From JBQTHD01 sp052390275 (GTDB lineage Bacteria; Actinomycetota; Acidimicrobiia; Acidimicrobiales; AC-14), in contig JBQTHD010000010.1 of NCBI GenBank assembly GCA_052390275.1, positions 1-64,000 of the forward strand: a DNA stretch of 64,000 bases, read 5' to 3'. The notes under the pieces are model-generated. The model was given only the letters and a program-made list of their open reading frames with translations. It did no database searches and was not told the origin of the DNA. This document shows, piece by piece, positions 24,991 through 33,809 of this stretch. The position numbers were made by a program, and so were the translations under genes. The first letter of the stretch is position 1. Each line of letters begins with the position of its first letter.

Positions 24991-27096
24991 ATGACTGAGA
25001 AGCCGATTCTGGTCACCGGGGCCGCTGGTTTCATAGGCGCCAACCTGGTGGCCGCCCTGGCCGCCGCCGGCCGGCCCGTTCGGGCCCTGGTGCGCGACCA
25101 GGCCAGCGCGCAGCGTCTGGAGTCGGCGCTGAGACTGGCGCCCCGCAGGCCGGAGCTTCGGCTGGCTCCGCCCGCGGCAAACCTGGGGCTTGCGCTGAAC
25201 TCGACGAACGGCGCCGGGTCAGGCCCAGCCGGCGCGGTCGAGGTCGTGTTCGGCGACGTGAGAATCCCGGCCGGCCTGGCTCCGTCGGCCCGGGGGGTGG
25301 CGGCGGTCATCCACCTGGCCGGCTCCTACCGGGGGACAGCGGAGGAGTTGCAGGCGACCCACGTGGGGGGGACGGCCAACCTCTTGGGCTCGCTCGACCC
25401 CGGTACCCGGGTGGTCTACGTCAGTTCCACCTCGGTCTACGGCTGGGACCAGGCCTGGCCGGCCGACGAAACCAACCCACCCCGCCCCGTCTCGCCCTAC
25501 GGTCGGGCCAAACTGACGGCGGAATCCCTGGTCAACGACTGGCAGGGCGGGGCCACGGTCATCGCCCGGCCGACCATCGTCTACGGACCCGGCGATCAGG
25601 TCGGCATGGTGCCCCGCTGCCTGCGTCTGCTGGCCCGCCGAGGGATGCGCTTTCCGGGAACCGGCGTGAACCGGATCCACCTGATCCACGTCGACGACGT
25701 CGTCTCGGGCTTGATGGCCCTGGTGGACGGCGGGGAGGGTGTCTTCGTCCTGGCCGGCCCCCAGGCCGCCCCCCTACGGAGAATCCTGACCGTCCTGGCC
25801 CGGGCCGCCGATCTCCCCCGCCCCGGTTTCGGCCTCCCCGCCGGGTTGCTTGGCGCGGCGGGGTCCGGCCTGGAGTCGGCATGGGAGGCCCTCGGGCGCC
25901 ACGGCGAACCGCCCCTCACCCGCCACGGCGTGGAGGTGGCCACCCGGGACAGGGCCTATTCATCCCAGCGGGCTCAGACACAGTTGGGATGGCGCCCGGT
26001 GGTGGACCTCGACGAGGGCCTGGCGGCCACGGCGCAGTGGGTGAGGACTCAGCCCGTCCCAGGCCGTTCCGGCGCCGACGATGGCCCTTCGCCGGGGCCG
26101 GGTTCGGGTTCGACCAGCCGGCTCAAGGTGGTCTCGGGCAACGCCCGCAGCGATCGGGCCGCCCTGGGGTTCGACTGGCGCAGCTACCTGGATGACCCCG
26201 ACGAGGGCCTGGGAACCGTCTACGAACGCTTCGCACTCGACGACGTTCTGACCGACGCCGTCAAGCGCACCGGGGCCGCCAGCGTCCTGCATGCACCCCT
26301 GTTCGGGATGATGGGCTTTCCCGGCCTCGACGCCGTCAACCTGGCCCGAGCCGGGGTCCGGGTGGGTTTGTTGGACTATGACGCCGAGCGCCTCGAAGCG
26401 GTAACCAACACCTGGATCGAATTGGGACTCGAACCCGAGGTCCACTTGGTGGACGGCCCCGACGCCCGCTGCTGGCCCCACCGGCTCGACGCCTCCTATG
26501 ACCTGGTGTTCAGCTTCGCCGCGCTGTGGTGGTTCGACGACCCCTGGGCGGTGTTGGCCGCCCAGGCCCGCTGGGCCGACCAGGGGGTTTTGACCTGTGT
26601 GCCCAACAAGAACGTTTTCCTGCGGATGCGGGCGGCCCTTTGGCACCGGGACCTGTTCGACGACCTCAACGCCGAGGCCCTGGACCGTCAAAAACTGTTG
26701 ACGGCGGCCGCCGGCCTGGGCCTGGAGCCGGTGGGCACCGGATTGTTCGACATCCCCCCCTTTCCGGACACCTCCATACCGCTGGCCAAGGTGGTCAAGG
26801 CCCTGCTGCCGGGCAAGAAGGGCCCATCACCTGCAGCCGGCCCCACCCCGGCTGCGCCCGGTGGACAAGCCGGAGCCGGCGGGGCCGACGAGGCCACCGA
26901 AGGGGTGTGGGCCTGGTCGATCCTGCCCTACCTCAAGGGCCTGGATCCCACGCTCCCTGACCGAGTGGCCAAGCTGGCCCAGTGGGAGCGCTTCCTGCCC
27001 GGTCCCCTGGCCCCCGGCCTGGCCCACCACCGCTACACCCTCTTCGTCCCCTCGACACAGCCGACCGCCACACCCACGATCGCCCCGCGCAGGTAA
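24991..27096 (+). CDS. NAD-dependent epimerase/dehydratase fused to a methyltransferase-like domain
   Basis: 701 residues from ATG 24991. Residues 1-350 are an extended SDR: ILVTGAAGFIGANLVAAL (dinucleotide loop), VVYVSSTSVYGWD, then the catalytic SPYGRAKLTAE (YxxxK), and VIARPTIVYGPGDQVG. After a linker at ~350-370, residues ~375-640 form a class I SAM-type fold: VLHAPLFGMMGFPGLDAVN, VGLLDYDAERLEAVTNTWIE, YDLVFSFAALWWFDDPW, and GVLTCVPNKNVF. The glycine-rich motif I is poorly kept, so methyl transfer is not certain. Fusing a sugar epimerase/dehydratase to a methyltransferase is unusual and suggests two steps on one substrate, made for the adjacent GT2 and radical SAM enzymes. Confidence 0.75.
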   Translation: MTEKPILVTGAAGFIGANLVAALAAAGRPVRALVRDQASAQRLESALRLAPRRPELRLAPPAANLGLALNSTNGAGSGPAGAVEVVFGDVRIPAGLAPSARGVAAVIHLAGSYRGTAEELQATHVGGTANLLGSLDPGTRVVYVSSTSVYGWDQAWPADETNPPRPVSPYGRAKLTAESLVNDWQGGATVIARPTIVYGPGDQVGMVPRCLRLLARRGMRFPGTGVNRIHLIHVDDVVSGLMALVDGGEGVFVLAGPQAAPLRRILTVLARAADLPRPGFGLPAGLLGAAGSGLESAWEALGRHGEPPLTRHGVEVATRDRAYSSQRAQTQLGWRPVVDLDEGLAATAQWVRTQPVPGRSGADDGPSPGPGSGSTSRLKVVSGNARSDRAALGFDWRSYLDDPDEGLGTVYERFALDDVLTDAVKRTGAASVLHAPLFGMMGFPGLDAVNLARAGVRVGLLDYDAERLEAVTNTWIELGLEPEVHLVDGPDARCWPHRLDASYDLVFSFAALWWFDDPWAVLAAQARWADQGVLTCVPNKNVFLRMRAALWHRDLFDDLNAEALDRQKLLTAAAGLGLEPVGTGLFDIPPFPDTSIPLAKVVKALLPGKKGPSPAAGPTPAAPGGQAGAGGADEATEGVWAWSILPYLKGLDPTLPDRVAKLAQWERFLPGPLAPGLAHHRYTLFVPSTQPTATPTIAPRR

Positions 27097-27263
27097 CCGC
27101 CGCGCCACGGTCCCCCTGCGGTAGCGAACCCCCACGCGCCCTGAACCGTCACCAACCCCGACCCTTGAGCCCGAGTGGGGCGGCCGGGCCGTGCTTCACC
27201 CATGTGGCGGGCATCCCGGAACGACCCGGCCGCCGCTGTATAGCCGCAGGCAGAACTACGGCT

Positions 27264-27269
27264 TAGTGT
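27264..27269 (+). promoter_or_regulatory. -10 hexamer TAGTGT for the disordered protein gene
   Basis: TAGTGT ends 6 nt before ATG 27276, so the transcript is predicted to be leaderless. No Shine-Dalgarno sequence is present. Confidence 0.5.
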
Positions 27270-27275
27270 TGGTCC

Positions 27276-28967
27276 ATGGCCAGAGATGCGTTCGGCCGAG
27301 GCAAAGACTCCGCCCGCCGTGAGGAGTTGGAGCGCCAGGCCCAGGAAGAGGTAGAGCGACTCACCCGACGGAGTTCCACGCCGGGGGGTATGGGCCCCAT
27401 GCCCGGCCCGGGTGGGGGTGGAGGCCAGATGGGAGTCGGCCCGCCGTCGGCTCTGGAGATGATGGCCCAGCAGATGCGCCAGCGGCGCAAGCCGCGGGAG
27501 TCGGGCCGGGGCGATGGGGGATTCACCAACACCCCCACCGGTCCCCGCCAGGTGATGGCCGCCGGGCTCATTTCCGGTTCGGTGGGTTCGGGGTTCGGCC
27601 CGGCGGGCCTCAACCCGGGACCGGCTTTCGCCCGATCAATGAACCCGCAGCCCCCGCCAACCGCTTTCGCCGAGCCTGAGTTTGACATGGGTCGCGGTGG
27701 CTACGAAGCGCCGCCCATGCCCTCCTTCGATCCCGACATGATGGAAGAGGAGGAGATGAACCTGACCGAGATGGCCATCCGGGACCAGGCCGCCCGTTCC
27801 GGTACCCGGCCGGAGGACCTGGTGGTCAACTACGACCCCGAGTCGGCCGAGGAGGCCCGGGACCGGGCCATGCGCCAGTTCCACGAGCGCCAGCAGCAAC
27901 GGGGCAGGTCCAGCCTTCCCCTCACCGCGTCCATGGCCCGGGACCCCTTCGCCCCGGCGGCCATGCGCAATCAGGCGGCTTCGGCCATTGCCGACGCCAG
28001 GGCGTCGGGACCGCCTCCCACCCCAACCGTCGGCGGGGCGCTGGGACGACTGGCGGCCCAGCGCCGATCGACCGGCCCCGACTCGGGCCCGACCCGCCGG
28101 CCGGCACTGGGGCGGGGTTCGGCTCCGGCCCGCGGCCGCCAGGCACCCCCGGCCACCCCGCACGAGGCGCCCCCGCCCGGGTCCTCCCCGGACGCCGCGT
28201 CCCCGACCACCGCGCCGCCAGCGCCACCTTCGCCGATGCCTCTCGCCTCACCATCGTCCTCCCCGGCTTCAACTCAGCCGACCTCAGCCAGCGCCGACCC
28301 GGCCCGGTCCGGCGTTTCCGCCGAGGGCCAGGGCAGCCCGGTAGCCGACCGCCCGGCTGCCGAAGCCGGAGGGGCCTTGGCCCGCCTCATCGCCCGCCGT
28401 CGGTCCGCGCAATTCCCCTCGGAGGCGCCCACTGCTCCCGAGCCGGCCGTCCCGGAAGCGCCGGGGGGGATCGGTTCTCTTCATTCGCGCGCCCGGGCCG
28501 AGTCCCGATCGGTCGTCCCCGACGTGGCTCCGGCCCCCGCTGCGTCCAGGCCAGCGAGAGCCAGGGCCGTGCCTCAGCCCCCGGCCGCCGAGGCTGCGCC
28601 TGCCAGGCCAGCGCCTCGCGCCGCCGCAACCAAGGCCCCCAGAGCAAAGGCCACCTCTGCCAAACCCGCTCCTGTCGCCGCCAAGCCGGCACCTTCTGCT
28701 GCGGCTACCGCCGCAACCAAGGCCCCCAGAGCAAAGGCCCCCTCCGCCAAACCCGCTCTTGCCGCAACCAAGCCAGCGCCTCGCGCCGACGCAACCAAGG
28801 CCCCCAGAGCAAAGGCCCCCGCTACTGGGCCGGTTCCGGCGTCCGAGGCGGATCCGGCCGCGACCAGGTCAGCCCGAGCCAGGCCCGCAGCCACCAGGAC
28901 CGGGGCTGCGACGCCTGCGGCCCCCGCCGCCCCGGGCCGCAAGCCTCGGCCCCGACCGACGATCTGA
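27276..28967 (+). CDS. Long disordered Ala/Pro-rich protein with histone H1-like tail
   Basis: 563 residues, not recognised. The N-terminus is charged and helical (REELERQAQEEVERLTRR), then Gly/Met/Pro-rich. An acidic segment (DMMEEEEMNLTEMAIRDQAA) and VVNYDPESAEEARDRAMRQ form the only ordered-looking part (~150-210). A motif GGAL.RL.A.RRS occurs twice (~255 and ~366). The last ~190 residues are Ala/Lys/Pro with repeats of KAPRAKAPSAKPA, like the tail of histone H1 or mycobacterial nucleoid proteins. Binding to nucleic acid is inferred from charge only. It is transcribed from its own leaderless promoter, with no obvious operon partner. Confidence 0.7.
   Translation: MARDAFGRGKDSARREELERQAQEEVERLTRRSSTPGGMGPMPGPGGGGGQMGVGPPSALEMMAQQMRQRRKPRESGRGDGGFTNTPTGPRQVMAAGLISGSVGSGFGPAGLNPGPAFARSMNPQPPPTAFAEPEFDMGRGGYEAPPMPSFDPDMMEEEEMNLTEMAIRDQAARSGTRPEDLVVNYDPESAEEARDRAMRQFHERQQQRGRSSLPLTASMARDPFAPAAMRNQAASAIADARASGPPPTPTVGGALGRLAAQRRSTGPDSGPTRRPALGRGSAPARGRQAPPATPHEAPPPGSSPDAASPTTAPPAPPSPMPLASPSSSPASTQPTSASADPARSGVSAEGQGSPVADRPAAEAGGALARLIARRRSAQFPSEAPTAPEPAVPEAPGGIGSLHSRARAESRSVVPDVAPAPAASRPARARAVPQPPAAEAAPARPAPRAAATKAPRAKATSAKPAPVAAKPAPSAAATAATKAPRAKAPSAKPALAATKPAPRADATKAPRAKAPATGPVPASEADPAATRSARARPAATRTGAATPAAPAAPGRKPRPRPTI
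28575..28840 (+). repeat. KAPRAKA-type coding repeats
   Basis: Repeated blocks encoding A-T-K-A-P-R-A-K-A-(T/P)-S-A-K-P-A, present in three recognisable copies near 28630, 28715 and 28795, with nearly identical DNA. Similar to H1-type C-terminal repeats. Confidence 0.65.
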
Positions 28968-29033
28968 ACGAGGTCGCGAGCGTCCCGTCGACGTTCGCGG
29001 CCAATCCTGCGAACGAGGCTCGCGATAGCCCGG

Positions 29034-30506
29034 TCAGCCGTCCCGGGCAGCCACTTTCGGTTCGACGTCGGAGTAGGTCGGCCACCGGTTGCGGATCCGG
29101 CGGCCGAGTTCCCGGGTGGTGACTTCCGCCACCTCGGCCAGCACGGCCCCGGGGGGAGAACCCGATCGGAGTAGGCGGCCGGTGGCGGCGGCCAACCGGG
29201 GCCCGGTCAGCACCTGCGCCGGGGCGACCCGGTGGTTGAAGACGTCGAACATCTCCGCAGCCCCCCCGGGATGGCCGAGCCGGCCCCGCACGATCTCCGC
29301 CAGGACCCGGGGCACCGGTCCACCCCGGCCCATGTCGGCGGCGAACCAGTGCATGCCCACCTCGTCAGCGTCCCGGAGGCAGGCCCAGGCCCCGGTCGCG
29401 CGATCGATGGCGCCGGCTCCGCCGATGGCCCCAGTCGCGCGGTCGATGGCGCCGGCCCGGACCCCGCCGAGAGCGCCGGCTCCGCCGATGACGCCGTCCT
29501 CGGCGGCTGTCGCGCTCCAACCGCCCTGGGCAGACCCGGGGGTGGCTGCAGCCACAAGGGCCAGGGCCAGGGCTTCGGCCTGGCGCAGGGCGTCGGATAT
29601 TCCCTGCCCGGGGGCGGGGTCCTTGAAGTGGCCGGCATCGCCCACCAGGGCCCAACCCGGGCCCGACGATTGCCGGAAGTAACCGTCACAGCGGGTGATT
29701 CCCCGGACCTTGTGCCCCGATTGGTCCTCCAGTCGCCCACCGGCCACGATCTCGGCCACTGCCGGGCAGGCGTCCACCGCCGCGGCAAACTCGGTTTCAG
29801 GATCCGCCACGAACCGCTCCTTGCGGTCAAGGGGCGGATAGGAGATGACGAGGTAGAGGCCGGAGTCGGTCGGGCAGGCAACCATGAACTCCGAGTTCCA
29901 GCGCTGGGTGACCAGCGCGGCCGGAGGTTCCCACTGGGTTCCGGAGAAGTAGCCCCACCAGGCCATTCGCTGGTTTGGAACCACGTGGTAGCGACGGGCC
30001 CCTACGCGTCGGGCCACCAACGAGGATCGGCCGTCGGCTCCCACCACCAGGCTGGCCCGGATATCGCCCCCTAGGGTTCGAACCCCACCCACCCGGCCCG
30101 AGGAATCCGTGATCAGGTCGGTGACCCGGGTACCAAGGGCCACCTGCGCCCCGGCCTGGCGGGCGGCCTGAGCTAGGAGGGGATCAAGCAGGTGGCGCCG
30201 AACGCAGATGGCTGGGCCGGGATCGGTGGGCCGGCGCGGCCAGGGCACCCCCACCGACAGGTCACCCACCCGCATTTTGGCGCTTTCGATCCACGGCGCC
30301 CCGGTGGCCCGGATCTGGGGCACCACCCCCAGGCGCCCCAAACAGGCCACGCCCTCCCCGGCCACGAAATGAGTGGAGGCGGTGTCGCCCAGGCGCGCTG
30401 CGGCGTCGAGGACAGCCACGGACCAGCCGGCCCGGGCCAGATGGGTGGCCAGCGACGCCCCGGCGCAACGAGCGCCCACCACGACCACGTCATAGGCCGA
30501 GTCCAT
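29034..30506 (-). CDS. FAD-dependent oxidoreductase, geranylgeranyl reductase/monooxygenase type
   Basis: 490 residues from ATG 30506 (ATG 30524 also in frame). FAD-binding DVVVVGARCAGASLATHLAR opens the protein, VVGADGRSSLVARRVGA is the middle nucleotide motif, and WALVGDAGHFKDPAPGQGIS is the third FAD motif. The overall fold is the PHBH/geranylgeranyl reductase type, used for hydroxylation or for saturating polyprenyl chains. About residues 340-375 carry a repeated Gly/Ala insert (GAIDRATGAIGGAGAIDRAT), which has no counterpart in the family. No operon partner is obvious; the substrate is unknown. Confidence 0.8.
   Translation of the reverse strand: MDSAYDVVVVGARCAGASLATHLARAGWSVAVLDAAARLGDTASTHFVAGEGVACLGRLGVVPQIRATGAPWIESAKMRVGDLSVGVPWPRRPTDPGPAICVRRHLLDPLLAQAARQAGAQVALGTRVTDLITDSSGRVGGVRTLGGDIRASLVVGADGRSSLVARRVGARRYHVVPNQRMAWWGYFSGTQWEPPAALVTQRWNSEFMVACPTDSGLYLVISYPPLDRKERFVADPETEFAAAVDACPAVAEIVAGGRLEDQSGHKVRGITRCDGYFRQSSGPGWALVGDAGHFKDPAPGQGISDALRQAEALALALVAAATPGSAQGGWSATAAEDGVIGGAGALGGVRAGAIDRATGAIGGAGAIDRATGAWACLRDADEVGMHWFAADMGRGGPVPRVLAEIVRGRLGHPGGAAEMFDVFNHRVAPAQVLTGPRLAAATGRLLRSGSPPGAVLAEVAEVTTRELGRRIRNRWPTYSDVEPKVAARDG
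29395..29500 (-). repeat. In-frame repeat insert in the flavin oxidoreductase gene
   Basis: Two near-identical copies of a ~36-nt unit encoding GAIDRATG, with a partial third copy encoding GVIGGAGALGG. It adds roughly 35 residues in a loop between the third FAD motif and the C-terminal region. Confidence 0.65.
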
Positions 30507-30647
30507 GCCGCCCGCCGGGCTCATGGCGTCATGACCCGGGCGGCCGCCGTCTCGGCCGGGTCGGTGGCTCGCCTGCCATCACCGCTGTCGATTCACCGTT
30601 GACCTGGTGCCAACGGCATGACCGATCCCGGAACGCCGGAACCGGTT

Positions 30648-31622
30648 CTAACCGACAGTGGCCAATTCGGATTCTTTGGCCAGTCGCTCGTCCCGGCGCT
30701 CGGCAAATTTCAGGGCGACCTGGTGGATCCGGCCGATGTGGCGGACCAGGCGGGCTCGGGACTCCTCGGCCTCAGGGGTCAACCCTTCCAGGGACTCCAG
30801 GCGCCAGTGACGGAGCACGATGGGGGCCAGGATCTGATCGTGGTGGATGAGCAGGTCGTAGATGCCGGCGTTGGCGATGGCCAAGGCATGGGTGCGAAAA
30901 CCTTCGATTCCGGTGCCGGGCATCTCGAAGTTCTTCACCTGGGCCTCCATGGCCAGGACCATGGCGGAGGGATCGATGCTGAGGGCGGCGGTAGAGACGT
31001 CCCGGTAGAACAAAAAGTGCAGGTTCTCATCGGCAGCCACCCGGGACATGACCTCGTACCCGGCCGGGTCAGCCAGCAACTTACCCGTATTGCGGTGTGC
31101 GATACGGGTGGCCAGTTCCTGAAGGGCAACGTAAACGAAGCCTTCGGCCGCGCCGGAGATGGGTTGATGGAAGCCGTAGGACATCTGCTGCATGCGGCCC
31201 CGCTCGAGGGCCACTGGATCCACTGAGCGGGTGATGGTCAGGTAGTCCCGCAGGACTATGGAGTGGCGGCCCTCCTCGGCGGTCCAGCGCCGGGCCCATG
31301 CGCCCCAGGGGTGATCGACCCCGAAGAGGTTGAAGATGGCGGAGGTGTAGTAAGGCAGATTGTCCTCGGTGAGCAGGTTGACCACCAGAGCGCGTCTCAC
31401 CGCATCAGCCATGGGGGACTGCTCAGGGTCCCAGGGGTGGCGGGGATCGGATCGGGCAGCCTCGTCCCACGGCACCAACTGATGGGGGAACCATTCCCGG
31501 CTTGCCTCCAGGTGCCGTTCCAAGAAGCGCTCGGCTTCGGGCGCCAACTCGTTGAGCAACGCCGTGTCACCCCGGGAGGCAGCCCCTCCCGCCAACCCTG
31601 GCCCGGCTTCTGGGTTACCCAT
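30648..31622 (-). CDS. Acyl-ACP desaturase (soluble di-iron)
   Basis: 324 residues with GGGAGA 8 nt before ATG. The ferritin-like di-iron ligands are visible: Glu86 in LLTEDNLPYY, Glu117/His120 in AEEGRHSIVLRDYL, Glu169 in ALQELATRIAH, and Glu199/His202 in ADENLHFLFYRD. This matches the plant/mycobacterial stearoyl-ACP Delta9 desaturase family (DesA-like). It would use O2, ferredoxin and an acyl-ACP to introduce a cis double bond. The gene stands alone, facing the region before a flavin oxidoreductase. Confidence 0.92.
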   Translation of the reverse strand: MGNPEAGPGLAGGAASRGDTALLNELAPEAERFLERHLEASREWFPHQLVPWDEAARSDPRHPWDPEQSPMADAVRRALVVNLLTEDNLPYYTSAIFNLFGVDHPWGAWARRWTAEEGRHSIVLRDYLTITRSVDPVALERGRMQQMSYGFHQPISGAAEGFVYVALQELATRIAHRNTGKLLADPAGYEVMSRVAADENLHFLFYRDVSTAALSIDPSAMVLAMEAQVKNFEMPGTGIEGFRTHALAIANAGIYDLLIHHDQILAPIVLRHWRLESLEGLTPEAEESRARLVRHIGRIHQVALKFAERRDERLAKESELATVG

Positions 31623-31781
31623 GACGGCATTCTCCCTGCTTGGTCAGCTTCCTCAACCGCTCCTGCCCAGAGATTGGGCCCAGAGATGGGGGCAAGGCCT
31701 CCGGTCGGGGCACTAGAAGCTAATCAGATATCAGGCGGGCCGCGACAACAGCCCGGTACCGACCTGAGTAGGCCCGGCCCC

Positions 31782-32273
31782 TCACCCGGCGACGGTCACC
31801 GTCATCTCGTCAACGATGTCCAGAGCGGTGTGGACCCCGTCGCCTGCCTGAAGACAGAGTTTGTGCTCCCCGGGGGCCAGGGTGAGCGTGGCCTCGGTCT
31901 GGGCCTTGCCATAGTGGTTGTAGCCGGGCGTCTCCAGGGGAATCACGTCCCCGGCCGGCACGCAGCCGACGTCGACCATCAGATGGAAGTGCCCAGCATC
32001 GGCCTTTACCGCTCCGGCGGGCTCGATGGTGAATCCGCTGGAGGTCATGGAAACCGTCACCGGGTTGGATACTTCGGCCCCGTCGAGGGGCGAGGTGATG
32101 GCCACCGTGCCCGCCGACTCCTGGTTGGCCCCGGGGGGAACGTCGCCCTCCACCGCGGAGCGGGCATCGCCGCCCCCGCAGGCGCCCAACACCACCAGAG
32201 CCAGCCCGAAGGCCAGCCACCTGGCCGACCTCGTGGGTGGAAGCCCAGCCTCAGACACCGACGTGTTCACCAT
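31782..32273 (-). CDS. DUF4399-family lipoprotein
   Basis: 163 residues. The signal WLAFGLALVVLGACGGG has a lipobox (LGAC). The mature domain has VAITSPLDGAEVSNPVTVSM, then DAGHFHLMVD and GEHKLCLQAGDGVHTAL, the conserved His-rich strands of DUF4399. Such domains are small beta sandwiches of unknown function on the cell surface. TAGGGT ends 6 nt before ATG, so a leaderless start is likely. The lone Cys pair in the mature domain could form a disulfide. Confidence 0.8.
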   Translation of the reverse strand: MVNTSVSEAGLPPTRSARWLAFGLALVVLGACGGGDARSAVEGDVPPGANQESAGTVAITSPLDGAEVSNPVTVSMTSSGFTIEPAGAVKADAGHFHLMVDVGCVPAGDVIPLETPGYNHYGKAQTEATLTLAPGEHKLCLQAGDGVHTALDIVDEMTVTVAG

Positions 32274-32279
32274 GGCCTG

Positions 32280-32285
32280 ACCCTA
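32280..32285 (-). promoter_or_regulatory. -10 hexamer TAGGGT for the DUF4399 gene
   Basis: Minus-strand TAGGGT, 6 nt before ATG 32273. Confidence 0.5.
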
Positions 32286-32351
32286 TGGCGCCACCCGGGT
32301 CGTGACCAGGGGCAAAGCCAGGGGAAACGCCAGCGGTCAGGCCTCCGGGCC

Positions 32352-33809
32352 TCAGGTGTTGGCCAGGCTCTCTCCGGCGGTGGCCGGGATCGCGCCGGCG
32401 GTGGCCACCAGGCGGGCGGTGGCGGCGTCGTCGGCCAGGACCAGGCGGACCTGGGAGTCGGCCAGGCTGAGTTGGCCGGCCCCGGTACCGCCGGAGAAGG
32501 AGCCGTCGGGGGCCACCTCACCCCCCGACGACCAGGCCGGAGCCCAGCGGTCCAGGGCCTGGGCCAGTTCGGTCGCCTCGGCCGGGGTGGTGGTGTTCCA
32601 GATCAGTTGGAAGGCGTCCTGGGAGCCACAGCGCATCGTCAGGTACCGATCCCCGTTCCAGCCCTGGGCCGCCCGGTAGGCCAGCGCCGGCTCCAGTTCG
32701 CCGGCCAGTACCTGGGTCATGTCGAACTGGCCCAAGGTTCCCTCATCCATCGGGCTGCATCCGGCGGGAGCGGTGGGCGGCGGGGGGTCCGCTGGCCGGG
32801 GGGCGGCAACGAGGGTTGGCTCGGGGGCCATCACCGCGGCGGTGGAGGTCGGGGGACGCCGGTAGGCGTCGTTGACCGCTGCGAACCCGCCTTCGCGGTG
32901 GAGGGTCTCCACGTACGCCGCGCCCTCGTTGTAGGGAAAGAGCAGGGACGTGAGGAGGTACTCGGGGGCGTCCCGGTAAGCGCTCAGGTCCAGGTCCGGA
33001 TTGCCGGCCTGAAGGCGGGCCCGGCCCCGGCGGTCCAGGTGCCGCTGGGTCCACAGGGCGCTGACCAGTTCGGCGTCGCCCTCCACGACCGCCAACAGAC
33101 CGGCCGTCTCCTCGCTCTGGTCGCCCTCGTCGAAGGCGTCGAGGGCGCCGCTGAAGTCGAAGTTCTGGTCGGTCAGGGCGTGGGTCAGTTCATGGGCCAG
33201 GGTGGCCTGGGTGAAGGGGCTGCTGAGGTCGCCGCTGACGAACAGTTCCTTGGTCTCGTCGTCGTAGAAGCCCAGTACCCCGCCGGCGAAGAGCTTCTCC
33301 AGTTCCCGCCGGTAGCTGACGCTCTCGGGCAAAAGGCCCAGCACTTTGAGGGTGGCCTCCACCTGGGCCAGGTCCTCGGCGTTTTCATCCAGATCGGCGG
33401 AGGTGAGTTCCCCGACCTGGTCGATCAGTTCCTGGCGGGTCAGGACCCGGACCGGGACGTCGCGCTTCCAATCCAGGCCCCGGATGGCGGCCACCTGGGC
33501 CCGCATCTCCGCCACCCGGGTGGGGACCTCCTCGGCCGGGACCGGGTTCTCGGTTGCCGGCGCCGACCCACCCCGACCGTCCTCGGTGCTGCCGTTGGTG
33601 CCCCCTGACGGTGCCTGGGAGTTGCGGATCAAACCCAGGCCCGCGGCGAGCACCCCCGCCAGGACGATCACGGCCAGGACCACGAAGGCCTTCTTTCCGC
33701 CGCCCTGGTTGGGGTTCGGCGGCGGAGGTGGGATCCAGGCCGGGCCGGGTCCAAAAGGGGAGGGCGGCAGCGATCCCGGTGGAGGGGGCGGCGGAGGGGT
33801 GACGGGAAT
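32352..33809 (-). CDS. Membrane-anchored zinc metalloprotease-like protein
   Basis: The first conventional start is GTG 33683 (443 residues), lying at the edge of the membrane helix VLAVIVLAGVLAAGLGL. Upstream, the same frame is open to a TGA at 33825 and encodes a Pro/Gly-rich cytoplasmic leader followed by KKAF, typical of actinobacterial anchored proteins. GGAG precedes an ATC/ATT pair at 33812/33809, so I extend to ATT 33809 (485 residues) as a possible rare start. The outer domain has HELTH (His164, Glu165, His168 counted from GTG) and Glu201 in VEGDAELVSALW, giving a zincin-like HExxH...E site. Substrate unknown. Confidence 0.65.
   Translation of the reverse strand: MPVTPPPPPPPGSLPPSPFGPGPAWIPPPPPNPNQGGGKKAFVVLAVIVLAGVLAAGLGLIRNSQAPSGGTNGSTEDGRGGSAPATENPVPAEEVPTRVAEMRAQVAAIRGLDWKRDVPVRVLTRQELIDQVGELTSADLDENAEDLAQVEATLKVLGLLPESVSYRRELEKLFAGGVLGFYDDETKELFVSGDLSSPFTQATLAHELTHALTDQNFDFSGALDAFDEGDQSEETAGLLAVVEGDAELVSALWTQRHLDRRGRARLQAGNPDLDLSAYRDAPEYLLTSLLFPYNEGAAYVETLHREGGFAAVNDAYRRPPTSTAAVMAPEPTLVAAPRPADPPPPTAPAGCSPMDEGTLGQFDMTQVLAGELEPALAYRAAQGWNGDRYLTMRCGSQDAFQLIWNTTTPAEATELAQALDRWAPAWSSGGEVAPDGSFSGGTGAGQLSLADSQVRLVLADDAATARLVATAGAIPATAGESLANT

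Noticed and set aside
22494..27096. Mycofactocin cluster
   Set aside because: A GT2 and a radical SAM protein are present, but no MftA precursor, MftB or the redox enzymes are seen, and the epimerase fusion does not belong to it.
31263..33608. 781-codon open frame on the plus strand
   Set aside because: It is antisense to the desaturase, DUF4399 and metalloprotease genes, has no domain-like text, and arises from high GC.
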